NCBI RefSeq assembly: GCF_011305535.1
Contig: NZ_CP049905.1
Location: 4,152,001 to 4,216,000 of the forward strand
DNA: 64,000 nt
Reading direction: 5' to 3'
Origin: Diaphorobacter sp. HDW4B
Lineage (GTDB): Bacteria; Pseudomonadota; Gammaproteobacteria; Burkholderiales; Burkholderiaceae_C
Positions 18,242 through 27,183 of this stretch are shown piece after piece; position 1 is the first letter of the stretch; each line of letters begins with the position of its first letter. The position numbers and the translations under genes are program-made. The notes under the pieces were generated by a model. The model saw nothing but the letters and a program-made list of their open reading frames with translations. It was not told the DNA's origin and ran no database searches.

Positions 18242-19636
18242 ATGACGACTGCTGTACGGCAGGAGAAAGACACTTTCGGTTTGATCGACGTTCCCGCCGA
18301 CAAGCTCTGGGGCGCGCAGACGCAGCGCTCGATCCAGAATTTCAAGATCAGCGGTGAGCGCCAGCCCACCGAAATCATCCACGCGCTCGCGCAGGTCAAG
18401 CGCGCATCGGCCACGGTCAACAGCAAGCTCGGGCTGCTCGACGAAAAGAAGACCCAGGCCATTGTCGCTGCGGCAGATGAAGTGATCGGCGGCAAGCATC
18501 CCGATGAGTTTCCGCTGGTGGTGTGGCAGACCGGCTCGGGCACGCAGACCAACATGAACGTCAACGAGGTGCTGGCCAATCGCGCCAGCGAGTTGCTGGG
18601 CGGTGAGCGCGGCGAGTCGCGCCTGGTGCATCCCAACGACGACGTGAACAAGAGCCAGTCGAGCAACGACGTATACCCCACCGCCATGCATGTGGCAGCG
18701 GTGACGGCCATCGAGCAGAAACTGCTGCCCGCGATCGCGCGTCTGCACAAGACGCTCAAGGCCAAGAGCATCGCGTTTGCCGACATCGTGAAGATCGGCC
18801 GCACGCACTTGCAGGATGCGACACCGCTCACTTTGGGGCAGGAAATCTCGGGCTGGGTGGCGCAGCTCGAACATGGCGAAAAGCACATCAAGGCTGCGTT
18901 GCCGCATCTGTATGAACTGGCGCTGGGCGGCACCGCAGTCGGCACCGGCTTGAACGCGCCCAAGGGCTATGCGGAAGGCGTGGCGGCGGAGATCGCGAAG
19001 ATCACTGGCTACCCGTTCGTGACCTCACCGAACAAGTTCGAATCGCTTGCAAGCTGCGATGGACTGGTGCACGCGCATGGCTCGCTCAAGACGCTGTCAG
19101 CCAGCCTGATGAAGATCGCCAACGACGTGCGCTGGCTGGCCAGCGGCCCACGCAGCGGTCTGGGCGAGTTGTCGATTCCCGAGAACGAACCCGGCTCGTC
19201 GATCATGCCCGGCAAGGTCAATCCCACGCAATGCGAGGCGATGACGATGCTGTGCGCGCAGGTGTTTGGCAACGATGTGGCGATCAACTTCGGCGGTGCG
19301 TCGGGCAACTTCGAACTGAATGTTTTCCGTCCGCTCGTTGCGCACAACTTCCTGCAGAGCGTGCGCCTGCTCGCCGATGGCATGGTGAGCTTTGACGAAC
19401 ACTGCGCAGTCGGCATCGAACCGAATCGCGAACGCATCGCCGAACTGGTGGACCGCTCGCTGATGCTGGTGACGGCGCTGAACACCCACATCGGCTACGA
19501 CAAGGCCGCCTACATCGCCAAGAAGGCGCACAAGGAAGGCGCCAGCCTGCGTGACGCGGCGATTGCCAGCGGACATGTGACTGGCGAGCAGTTCGATCAG
19601 TGGGTTGTGCCGGGGAACATGGTGGGCAATCTGTAG
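18242..19636 (+). CDS. fumC: fumarate hydratase, class II
   Basis: A 464-residue oxygen-stable, iron-free fumarase of the aspartase/fumarase superfamily, acting in the TCA cycle. The superfamily signature [12 protein letters not shown] is present, along with [18 protein letters not shown] (active-site His) and [15 protein letters not shown]. The start at 18242 (MTTAVRQ) follows a good CAAGGAG ribosome site; an upstream in-frame ATG at 18215 is less likely. Confidence 0.97.
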   Translation: MTTAVRQEKDTFGLIDVPADKLWGAQTQRSIQNFKISGERQPTEIIHALAQVKRASATVNSKLGLLDEKKTQAIVAAADEVIGGKHPDEFPLVVWQTGSGTQTNMNVNEVLANRASELLGGERGESRLVHPNDDVNKSQSSNDVYPTAMHVAAVTAIEQKLLPAIARLHKTLKAKSIAFADIVKIGRTHLQDATPLTLGQEISGWVAQLEHGEKHIKAALPHLYELALGGTAVGTGLNAPKGYAEGVAAEIAKITGYPFVTSPNKFESLASCDGLVHAHGSLKTLSASLMKIANDVRWLASGPRSGLGELSIPENEPGSSIMPGKVNPTQCEAMTMLCAQVFGNDVAINFGGASGNFELNVFRPLVAHNFLQSVRLLADGMVSFDEHCAVGIEPNRERIAELVDRSLMLVTALNTHIGYDKAAYIAKKAHKEGASLRDAAIASGHVTGEQFDQWVVPGNMVGNL

Positions 19637-19684
19637 TTTGCCCTTGGGCATTCCTCGGGCTGACTGGAACGATTGCCCAAATGG

Positions 19685-19712
19685 AAAAATGCAGCCGTCT
19701 GGCTGCATTTTT
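19685..19712. terminator. bidirectional terminator fumC / metC
   Basis: GCAGCC pairs with GGCTGC around GTCT, with A-rich 5' and T-rich 3' flanks, so it works on both strands between the convergent genes. Confidence 0.9.
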
Positions 19713-19730
19713 CATGGTGCTTTTGACGGT

Positions 19731-20993
19731 TCAGGCCGCCAGACGTTGACGCTCCCTGCCGCTCAATCGGTCAAACGCCTGCGCCAAGTCGGTGATCAGA
19801 TCGACTGGGTCTTCGAGGCCGATGTGCAGGCGGACGACGGGTTGTGTGCCGGTCCAGATGCTGTGTTCGCGAAGGCGTTCCGGGGCGGCGATGAGGGCGA
19901 GGCTTTCGTAGCCGCCCCATGACGCGCCGATGGCGAAGTATTGCAATGCGTCGACGAAGGCGTCGGCTTCCTGTGCGCTGATGCTGTGGCTCAGCTCGAA
20001 GGAGATCAGACCGCTTGCGCCGGTGAAGTCGCGTTTCCACAGCGCATGGCCGGGGTCGCTGGGGAGTGCGGGGTAGAAGACGCGTTGCACTTTGGGGTGC
20101 GATTGCAGCCACTCGGCGATGGCGGTGGCGTGGCGTTGGTGCTGTGCCAGGCGCACGGGCAGCGTGCGTATGCCGCGCAGTGCGAGATAGGCGTCGTCTG
20201 CGCCGATGGTGAGGCCAAGGGCTTCGTAGGCGGTGGCGATTCTGGCCGAGAGTTGCGGCGAGTCGGTGACCACGATGCCTTGCATCACATCGGAGTGGCC
20301 TGCGATGTATTTGGTGGCGGCCTGAATCGAGATGTTGGCGCCGAGCTTGAGCGGTTGATGGAACCAGCCTGCGCTCCAGGTGTTGTCGGTGGCGACGGGT
20401 ATGCCGCGTGCTCTTGCGATGGCGGTGAGCGCGGGGAGGTCCAGCACTTCGTAGAGCAGCGAGCTTGGCGATTCGAGATAGATGAGTTGGGTGTTGTCGC
20501 GAATCTTCGCGGCCAGATCGTCTTGCGAAGGCGAGAAATATTCCAGCGTGATGCCAAGGCGCTGGAGCAGCGTGCTGTCCACGCGGCGCACGGGCGAGTA
20601 GACGCTGTCGGCCACCAGCGCATGGTCTCCGGGCGATAGCAAGGCGATCAGCACCAGCGTGATGGCAGACAGGCCCGAGGGGGTGAGGAAGGCGCGGTGC
20701 CCGCCTTCCAGCGAGGTGACGGCGTCTTCGAGCGCGCGATGGGTGTCGAGGCCGTGGCGTCCGTACGATGCGACGCGCTCCCCATCGGCGCGGCGATGGT
20801 GGTGATCGTGCAGCGCTGCGGTGTTTTCAAAGCGCACGGTGCTGGTGCGGACGATGGGGACGTTCACCGGCCCCGATCCGCCATGCAATCGGGGCGAGCC
20901 GGCATGCAGCAGGCGGGTCGATGGACCGGCCTGTTCGTTGTGCGACGACGGGGTGTTTGGTGTGCCTGATGTGCTTGGTGCGCCGCTGCTCAT
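19731..20993 (-). CDS. metC: cystathionine beta-lyase (PLP-dependent)
   Basis: A 420-residue Cys/Met-metabolism PLP enzyme. The PLP lysine is in ATKYIAGHSD, with the glycine-rich SGLSAIT segment upstream and YLESPSS near the cofactor. MetC-type enzymes cleave C-S bonds of cystathionine or cystine to give homocysteine or cysteine persulfide plus pyruvate and ammonia. It is the last gene of the organosulfur operon; its ATG overlaps the previous stop (ATGA). A role in releasing sulfur from an imported compound is inferred. Confidence 0.9.
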   Translation of the reverse strand: MSSGAPSTSGTPNTPSSHNEQAGPSTRLLHAGSPRLHGGSGPVNVPIVRTSTVRFENTAALHDHHHRRADGERVASYGRHGLDTHRALEDAVTSLEGGHRAFLTPSGLSAITLVLIALLSPGDHALVADSVYSPVRRVDSTLLQRLGITLEYFSPSQDDLAAKIRDNTQLIYLESPSSLLYEVLDLPALTAIARARGIPVATDNTWSAGWFHQPLKLGANISIQAATKYIAGHSDVMQGIVVTDSPQLSARIATAYEALGLTIGADDAYLALRGIRTLPVRLAQHQRHATAIAEWLQSHPKVQRVFYPALPSDPGHALWKRDFTGASGLISFELSHSISAQEADAFVDALQYFAIGASWGGYESLALIAAPERLREHSIWTGTQPVVRLHIGLEDPVDLITDLAQAFDRLSGRERQRLAA

Positions 20994-21628
20994 GCCACTT
21001 CCTCGCTGGGCACAAAGTAGGCCTTGTTGTAGTTCTTGATGGCGCCGGTTTCCAGATCGATGGCGATGCGACCCGTGAGGGATTCGAGCGGACGACCGTA
21101 CAGGTGAAAGTGCAGCGTGGGCGAGTCTCCCGCCACATGGATGCTGTGGATGTCGTCGGGCAGAAAGGCAATCGGTGCGCCGGGCTGCACGGTGAACTCG
21201 CGCTTGAGTTGAATCTGTGCGCGGGTTGGATCGCGGCCGTCATCGGTGCGCTGGTAGACGCGGTTGAGTTCTTCGCCTTCGAGCGCGACGATCACGGCCC
21301 AGGTGGTGTGGTTGTGCGGGGCTGTGGTCTTGCCGGGATTGATGGAGTTGAGGTACAGCGCCAGACCTTCTTCGCCATCGGCAGGATTGAGGCGGTAACG
21401 CGTCGATGCGCCCACGCCTTCATGCTCGGCGGGTGGTGGAAAGTCGGCGCGGCTGAAGAGTTCGGTGTGGGAGGCCAGTTGCTCCAGCTCGGATGCGACC
21501 GAAGCCAGCGCCGCGCGGTCGGGCGACTTGCCGTTCAGCAGCGTGCGTACCTGGTTCAGGAAGGCGTCCACGGCTTCGCGGCGTGCCGTGGTGATGGTGG
21601 TGATCGAAGTCTCTGTTGTAGTGCTCAT
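20990..21628 (-). CDS. cysteine-dioxygenase-like thiol dioxygenase (cupin)
   Basis: A 212-residue protein of the CDO type I family. The iron ligands are probably His-His in PHNHTTW and a third His in HSIHVAGD; SLHFHLY-type sequence near the end is also typical. Bacterial members oxidise cysteine or 3-mercaptopropionate to sulfinates. The start at 21628 (MSTTTET) was chosen; longer in-frame starts run into non-conserved sequence. It is coupled to metC by an ATGA overlap. Confidence 0.87.
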   Translation of the reverse strand: MSTTTETSITTITTARREAVDAFLNQVRTLLNGKSPDRAALASVASELEQLASHTELFSRADFPPPAEHEGVGASTRYRLNPADGEEGLALYLNSINPGKTTAPHNHTTWAVIVALEGEELNRVYQRTDDGRDPTRAQIQLKREFTVQPGAPIAFLPDDIHSIHVAGDSPTLHFHLYGRPLESLTGRIAIDLETGAIKNYNKAYFVPSEEVA

Positions 21629-21689
21629 GGTGTAGGCCCTCGTGGTGGTGGTGTGAGGTGAGGTGGAGTGGCGTGAGATGAAAGAACGG

Positions 21690-22562
21690 TCAGAGCGCAA
21701 AGCGCAATTCGTCGAAACGCAGTGGCACAAAGGCACTGGCGTCGAACGTGGCGGATCGCGGACGTGCCACATCGCCCAGTGCGCGTTGCAGAAACTCGCG
21801 TGTGCGTTCGCTGCGCGGGTGTTCGAAGATCTGGGTGGCGGGTCCGCTTTCCACGATGCGGCCCGCTTCGGTGAAATAGACCCGGTCGCTCACCTCATGC
21901 GCGAATCGCATTTCGTGCGTGACGAGCACGCAGGTCATGCCGTCGCGCACGAGATCGCGGATCACGGTCAGCACCTCGCCCACGGTTTCGGGGTCGAGGG
22001 CCGATGTCACTTCATCGAACAAAATCAGCTCGGGTCGCATGGCCAGTGCGCGTGCAATCGCCACCCGCTGCTGCTGGCCGCCGGACAGTTCGCCGGGATA
22101 GGCGTTCTCCTTGTGGTCAAGGCGCACCTTCTGCAGCAGCGCACGCGCTTCGCGTTCGGCACTTGCGCGGTCGGAACCTGCGACCAGCGTGGGCGCGATG
22201 GTCAGGTTCTGCAGCACGGTCAGGTGCGGGAACAGGTTGAACTGCTGGAACACAAAGCCCACGCGCTTGCGCAGTGCGATCAGGGCGGCCTCGGATTTCA
22301 GGGTGTCGACGCGCGTGTCGCCCACCAGAATTTCTCCACGTTGCGGCCGAAGCAGGCCGGTGATGCAGCGCAGAACGGTGGACTTGCCCGAGCCCGATGG
22401 ACCGATGATGCTCACGGCCTCGCCGCGGCGCACTTCCACATCGATGCCCTTGAGCACCGCGTTGTCGCCGAACGAGAGATGCACGTCCTTGAGTTGCACC
22501 AGCGGTGCCGTGGGTGCAGCGTCGGCGCGGGCGATGCGGAGAAAGGATTCAGTAGCGTTCAT
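21690..22562 (-). CDS. amino-acid ABC transporter ATP-binding protein
   Basis: A 290-residue GlnQ-type ATPase. Walker A is GPSGSGKST, the signature LSGGQQQR, Walker B LILFDEVTSALD and the switch His in VTHEMRF. It energises the two permeases encoded immediately upstream. The start at 22562 overlaps the end of the upstream permease gene by 14 bases. A C-terminal extension of about 30 residues follows the ATPase core. Confidence 0.94.
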   Translation of the reverse strand: MNATESFLRIARADAAPTAPLVQLKDVHLSFGDNAVLKGIDVEVRRGEAVSIIGPSGSGKSTVLRCITGLLRPQRGEILVGDTRVDTLKSEAALIALRKRVGFVFQQFNLFPHLTVLQNLTIAPTLVAGSDRASAEREARALLQKVRLDHKENAYPGELSGGQQQRVAIARALAMRPELILFDEVTSALDPETVGEVLTVIRDLVRDGMTCVLVTHEMRFAHEVSDRVYFTEAGRIVESGPATQIFEHPRSERTREFLQRALGDVARPRSATFDASAFVPLRFDELRFAL

Positions 22563-23370
22563 GGCGTCTTTCGATGGCGCGAGTCGCGCGGGCAATCGGG
22601 TAGCAGTAAGCGAAGAAAAAGGCCAGCAGCACAAAGTACACGAGGATGGTGAAGTCTGTGCGTGCCACGGTGTTGCTGGCGATCTGGGCGGTGTCCACCA
22701 CATCGTGCACGCCCACCAGCGATGCGAGTGAAGTGCTCATGGTGATGCTGGCGTAGAGGTTCATCCACGGCGCGAGCATGCGGCGCAGACATTGCGGCAG
22801 CACGATGCGACCGAAGATCTGCGTGCGCTTGAGGGCGAGCGATTGCGCGGCCTCCCATTGCGCGCTGGGAATGGACTGGATCGCGCCGCGAAAAATCTCG
22901 GCGACGATGGCGCTGGTGGGCAGCGCAAGGCCGAGCACGACCTTCACCCAGTCCGGAAATGGCGTGCTGAATTTGCCGAGATGAATCTCGAACGGAAACA
23001 CGTAGGTGGTGAAGTAGATCAGCACCAGCGTGGGCGCATTGCGGAAGATCTGCACGTACCAGCGCACCAGCACGCGCACTGGTTGGACGGGTGATAGCGC
23101 GAGCGCGCCCAGCACCAACCCTGCGACCGTGCCGAGCAGCATGGCCAGCACGCTGATGCCGATGTTGACGCCCATCCCGCGCAGCATGGCAGGCAGCCAT
23201 TTCCACAGATGACTGACGGCGAGCGGCGTGGTGCCGCTCAGATTCCACCAAGTCACCACGCCCACCAAGGCGATGGCGAGTGCCAGCCACGCATGGCGTG
23301 TGGAAAGCGTGCTCACTGTCGGTGTCCACGCCAGATGAGGAGGGCGGGCGAGGGCGAGATCATTGGCCAT
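22549..23370 (-). CDS. amino-acid ABC transporter permease
   Basis: A 273-residue inner-membrane permease of the His/Glu/Gln/Arg type with a long cytoplasmic N-terminus, about five membrane segments and the EAA loop (AQWEAAQSLALKRTQIF). It overlaps both neighbours by more than 10 bases, so the three transporter genes are translationally coupled. Confidence 0.92.
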   Translation of the reverse strand: MANDLALARPPHLAWTPTVSTLSTRHAWLALAIALVGVVTWWNLSGTTPLAVSHLWKWLPAMLRGMGVNIGISVLAMLLGTVAGLVLGALALSPVQPVRVLVRWYVQIFRNAPTLVLIYFTTYVFPFEIHLGKFSTPFPDWVKVVLGLALPTSAIVAEIFRGAIQSIPSAQWEAAQSLALKRTQIFGRIVLPQCLRRMLAPWMNLYASITMSTSLASLVGVHDVVDTAQIASNTVARTDFTILVYFVLLAFFFAYCYPIARATRAIERRHERY

Positions 23371-24112
23371 AACCGGGCATCCTCCAACGTTGTTCCAGAT
23401 GGCGGCCTGCGAGCGACACCAGCCAGGTCAGCAGTCCGAACCAGATCAGGATGAGCAGCAGCAGTTCCAGCACATTGTCGCGTTGCGACCAGATCATGAT
23501 GGACTCGTAGGTCACGTCCCCCACAGCGATGGCGGATGCGACGGCGGTCATCTTCACCAGATCGACCAGATTGTTGATGAGCGACGGCAGCGCAAAGCGC
23601 ACGGCCAGCGGCAGTTGCACGCGCCGCAGCAACTGCGCGCGCGACATGCCCAGCGAGCGCGCGGCTTCCAACGTGGTGGCCGGCACGGCATCGATACCGG
23701 CGCGCAGTGCCTCCGCATGGAACACGCCCTTGTGCAGCGACACGACGATGACCACCCACAGAAACGGCGTCAGCGGATTGTTGCCCGCACCCCATTCGCG
23801 CAGTTGCTGCGTGATGAGCATGTTGAGCACGAGAAACGCGCAATACAGTTGCACCAACGTAGGCGTGTTGCGTGTGACTTCGATGAACGCACGCGTGGCA
23901 TTCACTAGCCAGGGGCGGTTCGATGTCAGAAACGCGGCCAGCACCACACCGGCGATCAGGCTGCATGGAATGGTGAGCAGGCACAGCTCCACGGTGACGC
24001 CCAGCCCGCGAATGAAGGCTCCGCGCTCGGTGGCGTCCAGCAGAAAGTCGTAGTTCAGGCCGAAGGATTTGAGCGTTTGTACGACCTGTGAAAGCAGCGG
24101 CAGATGGCTCAT
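23360..24112 (-). CDS. amino-acid ABC transporter permease
   Basis: A 250-residue inner-membrane permease with the EAA loop (TTLEAARSLGMSRAQLLRR). It is probably a heterodimer partner of the other permease. Its start codon overlaps the stop of a 64-codon aminotransferase remnant (ATGA junction). Confidence 0.92.
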   Translation of the reverse strand: MSHLPLLSQVVQTLKSFGLNYDFLLDATERGAFIRGLGVTVELCLLTIPCSLIAGVVLAAFLTSNRPWLVNATRAFIEVTRNTPTLVQLYCAFLVLNMLITQQLREWGAGNNPLTPFLWVVIVVSLHKGVFHAEALRAGIDAVPATTLEAARSLGMSRAQLLRRVQLPLAVRFALPSLINNLVDLVKMTAVASAIAVGDVTYESIMIWSQRDNVLELLLLILIWFGLLTWLVSLAGRHLEQRWRMPGYGQ

Positions 24113-24303
24113 GCGGGCCGCTCCGCAACTGGTACAGACTCTCTTCGGTCGTGGACGGCCTTTGTGGGATTGCCGGGCGTGCCTTTGTTGGCCAGAACGA
24201 TGGTGGGAAACGAGGGTCGGTAGGGCGCTGGGATGATGATCTCGTCTCCCGGATTCCGCGTGGCGGCTAGCGCGGCGTAGATCACGAGGGATTTCTTCAG
24301 CAT
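24109..24303 (-). pseudogene. remnant of a class I aminotransferase, now a small in-operon ORF
   Basis: A 64-codon ORF whose first 40 residues contain AALAATRNPGDEIIIPAPY followed by RPSFPTIVLANKGTP. This is the segment NPGDEVIIPAPYW-SYPD-LA-GGTP known from aspartate-type PLP aminotransferases. No cofactor lysine or other domain is present, so it is a fragment of about one tenth of the parent enzyme. It starts 11 bases after the binding-protein gene and ends in an ATGA junction with the permease. Confidence 0.65.
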
Positions 24304-24313
24304 GGCAATGCGC

Positions 24314-25168
24314 TCAGGGCAGAGCTTTGAACTTGGCTTGCAGCTCGACCAAAGCCGGATTGGCGGGCGTGATGCCAAGGCGCTTTTCGGTCTCGATCAA
24401 CCAGCCGGTGCGGTGCCAGTTCTGCAGTACCTTGTCGACTGCGGCGATGGTGTCGGCCTCGCCCTTGCGGGTCCAGACGACCGAGAACGCGGGCAGGATT
24501 TCTGTCTTGAGCGGTGCGCTGTATTGCGACCATTCCGGATTGCTGCCCAGCAGCGGATGGATCAGCGTGCTGTCGTGCACGGCCGCCACGCAATTGCCGC
24601 CCTTGAGTGCCAAAAGCGAATCCGACGATGTCTTGTAGCCCTGTGCCTGTGCGCCGTATTCGCTGGCCAGGGGCTTGGCAAAGCTGCTGCCTTGCGACAC
24701 GCAGACCGGCTTGCCGCGCAGGTCTTCCCACTTGGTGATGCCGCTGTCTTTGCGCACGGCCGCCGTGCCGCCCACGCGGTAGAAAGGCGTGGGCGCGTAG
24801 CCCAGCGATTCGGCGCGCTCGGGATTGAGCTCCATCGATGCGATCAGCAGATCGACCTTGCCCGCTTGCAGAAACTGCACGCGTGTCGGAGTTTGAACCT
24901 GCACCAGATCGGCCTCCACGCCCAAGCCCTTGGCGAGTGCGCGTGCAAGCTCCGGATTCCAACCGACGAGTTGCTGATTGGATGGGTCGATGGAGCCAAA
25001 CGGACCGCCGTTGGCCAACACGCCGATGGTGACCTTGCCGCGTTGCTTGATCTTGTCGAGCGTGGCGTCGGCATGGGCAGCCGTGCCGCTCAATGCCATG
25101 GCAAGGGTGGTGAAGAACAGTGCGGCTTGCGGCTTGTTCTGGCGGGATGTTTTTGTGAAGAGGGACAT
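24314..25168 (-). CDS. periplasmic substrate-binding protein of the ABC transporter
   Basis: A 284-residue SBP_bac_3 type protein. The signal peptide probably ends after AAHA, before DATLDKIKQRGKVTIGV. The ligand-binding pattern (GWNPELARALAKGLG, VDLLIASMELNPER) is that of amino-acid-binding proteins such as cystine or glutamine receptors. The ligand is not fixed by sequence; the thiol dioxygenase, beta-lyase and rhodanese neighbours suggest a sulfur compound. Start chosen at MSLFTK. Confidence 0.9.
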   Translation of the reverse strand: MSLFTKTSRQNKPQAALFFTTLAMALSGTAAHADATLDKIKQRGKVTIGVLANGGPFGSIDPSNQQLVGWNPELARALAKGLGVEADLVQVQTPTRVQFLQAGKVDLLIASMELNPERAESLGYAPTPFYRVGGTAAVRKDSGITKWEDLRGKPVCVSQGSSFAKPLASEYGAQAQGYKTSSDSLLALKGGNCVAAVHDSTLIHPLLGSNPEWSQYSAPLKTEILPAFSVVWTRKGEADTIAAVDKVLQNWHRTGWLIETEKRLGITPANPALVELQAKFKALP

Positions 25169-25252
25169 GGCGGGAAGATGGATGAACGCTGTGATCAAGC
25201 GTTCATCTTCCCGTTTCGGTGTGCGTGCGCCAACAAAGCTTTTCGCGAATCC

Positions 25253-26857
25253 TTATGCGGACTCCGTTGCGTGCTCCAGATGCGCGGTGTTCGAGAGACG
25301 AAAGACCGACAACTCGTCGGGCGCACACTGCGCAATCAGTCCGGTTTCCCATTCAAGGTAACGGCGGGCGGCGTCCAGATTGCCTTCGTGGCGGTCGTGC
25401 ACGAAGAAAAGATAGTCAATGGAGTTCTTGTCGCTGGGCTGGTCGGGCGTGGTTTGCGTGGGCAGGCCCGCTGCAATCCAGTCGTCGATGTGAGCCCATG
25501 CAATGTGCTTGTTTCCTGCCTCGTGCAGATCCACGGCTGCCAGTTCGGCGATGTCTGCATCGCTTGCGATCAGCAGCAGTGGCTTGTCGTCTGGCGGTGC
25601 TTCGCGGTGCAGCCATGGGCGAATCGTCCATTGAGAAGCCGCTGCATGTTGCTTGCGATATTGCGTGGAGGATTGCATATCCAAAAGGCGAGGGCCGTGT
25701 GATGCGACCCAATCGGCCAGCAGCTCGGGCGCGATGCGTGTGGCGTGTCGTTCCATTGGTTGCGATGCCTGCGAAGGCAGTTGGAGTGCCGCGTGAATGC
25801 CGCCTTCCACTGTCGCCGTTTCATGCCCCAGCCGCCAGAGCCATGCGGCAATCACAGGCGCGCGCACGCCTTCGTCGTCGAGCAGCAGAACGCGCGCATT
25901 GCGCACGCCGATGGTCTGATCCGTGGCTTGCAGCAGTTGACCGCCGGGCGCGTGTGTGGCACCCTGGAGTGTTCCGGCGGCGATTTCTTCCGCGCTTCGA
26001 ATGTCGAGAACGAACGTTGTGCGCGATGCATCGTCGACCCACGCTTGCGCTTGCTGTACGTTCAGATGCTGTGCTCCCGTGCTGCGTGCGAGCCGTTCGG
26101 CGGCGGCGTTGTCTTCATGATGAGCAGTCGATGCGGCCGTGGCTTTGCGCGTGCTTCCATGTTCGAGTTGCAGTCCTGCCAGTGCCCAGCCTTGCGTGCC
26201 ATTTTCCAATGCGAACACGGGATTGCGGATGCCGATGCTGCGCAGGATTTCCGCGCCGATGATGCTGCGTGTGCGACCCGCGCAGTGCACGATGATGGGT
26301 GTGAAATCATCACTGACCTGCGCGCGCCAGTGCCGCACCAGTTCCCCATTGGGCAGGGAGCTTGCGCCGGGGATCGTCATCTTCTGGTGCTCGGCGAGCG
26401 TGCGTCCATCGACCAGAACCAACGGGCGTCCCGCGTGCTGACGTGCCTGCAATTCCTGCGCCGTGATGCGCGGCGTGTCGAATGCATGCTCGACCAGTTC
26501 TCCGAATGTCTTGGATGGCAGGTTGACGCCCTTGAACAGCGTGAACCCGCTCGCGGCCCAGGCGTGGGTGCCGCCTTTGACCACATGAAGCTGGCTGTAG
26601 CCTTGCGTGAAAAGCCTGCTGGCTGCGCGCTCTGCCGTGCCGTCTCCGCTGTCGATCAACACAATGCGCGTCGCGCGATGCGGAACAAGGCGCGGCACGT
26701 CGATTTCCAGTCGGCTGTAGGGAGCGGGAATGGCAAAGAAGGGATGGCCTTCGCCAAACTCACCGGCCTCGCGCACATCGAGAAGGGCGATCTCGCGTTG
26801 ATCGTTGAGCCATGCGCGTGCAGTGGCGGCGTTGATGTGGTGGAAATGTGTGGACAT
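25253..26857 (-). CDS. four-domain rhodanese-like protein
   Basis: A 534-residue protein made of four consecutive rhodanese homology domains (about 1-125, 130-255, 270-375 and 380-500). Only domain 2 keeps a catalytic cysteine, in IIVHCAGRTRS. Domains 1, 3 and 4 have Asp/Ser-Asp-type loops in its place (VLIDSGDGTAE, LLLDDEGVRAP, LLIASDADIAE). It probably transfers or relays sulfane sulfur in the cytoplasm. It is the first gene of the organosulfur operon. Start at MSTHFHH (26857). Confidence 0.88.
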   Translation of the reverse strand: MSTHFHHINAATARAWLNDQREIALLDVREAGEFGEGHPFFAIPAPYSRLEIDVPRLVPHRATRIVLIDSGDGTAERAASRLFTQGYSQLHVVKGGTHAWAASGFTLFKGVNLPSKTFGELVEHAFDTPRITAQELQARQHAGRPLVLVDGRTLAEHQKMTIPGASSLPNGELVRHWRAQVSDDFTPIIVHCAGRTRSIIGAEILRSIGIRNPVFALENGTQGWALAGLQLEHGSTRKATAASTAHHEDNAAAERLARSTGAQHLNVQQAQAWVDDASRTTFVLDIRSAEEIAAGTLQGATHAPGGQLLQATDQTIGVRNARVLLLDDEGVRAPVIAAWLWRLGHETATVEGGIHAALQLPSQASQPMERHATRIAPELLADWVASHGPRLLDMQSSTQYRKQHAAASQWTIRPWLHREAPPDDKPLLLIASDADIAELAAVDLHEAGNKHIAWAHIDDWIAAGLPTQTTPDQPSDKNSIDYLFFVHDRHEGNLDAARRYLEWETGLIAQCAPDELSVFRLSNTAHLEHATESA

Positions 26858-26976
26858 TGCAGGTCCGAAACTCGCTGAAGGACAAGGCGCAAACATAGCG
26901 GGGTTGCGGTGAGTGCGGTCAGAAGCATTTCAAGAATGCAAATGCGAAATGCGAGCAGTGAAAAGAAAAGCGAGGC

Positions 26977-26993
26977 TTGCCCAATTTGGGCAA
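26977..26993. promoter_or_regulatory. palindromic operator candidate
   Basis: TTGCCCAA-T-TTGGGCAA is a perfect 8+1+8 palindrome, 120 bases upstream of the rhodanese start. It resembles LysR-type sites (T-N11-A). No regulator gene is next to it, so a CysB-like or unlinked regulator is an inference. Confidence 0.5.
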
Positions 26994-27121
26994 CGACAAC
27001 CAGGACGCACGGCGTTGAGCGAAGCTGCAGCTGTCCATTCGCCGTGATGATGTGAGTGTGATGGTGAATATTGCGAGGAAAAGCGCGTGCCCCATGACGC
27101 GGCGAGGGGCATGCAGCCTCG

Positions 27122-27151
27122 TTGTACACAATTGTGATAATTCGTTACTAT
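27122..27151 (+). promoter_or_regulatory. sigma-70-like promoter
   Basis: TTGTAC (27122-27127), an 18-nt spacer and TACTAT (27146-27151), upstream of the small gene at 27184. Confidence 0.5.
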
Positions 27152-27183
27152 GACCATCCCCGTCACGGCGTTGGGAGAGGCTC

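Larger units (their letters stand above)
26858..27183. other. divergent regulatory region, sulfur operon / Cas2-like gene
   Basis: 326 bases without a supported gene. It contains a perfect 17-nt palindrome at 26977-26993, a short run of ATGC(A/G)AA-like direct repeats near 26935-26953, and a plausible sigma-70 promoter for the + strand gene at 27122-27151. Confidence 0.6.

Noticed and set aside
24302-25702. 466-codon + strand frame opposite the binding protein and rhodanese genes
   Set aside because: Spans two confirmed - strand genes and shows only antisense-type composition.
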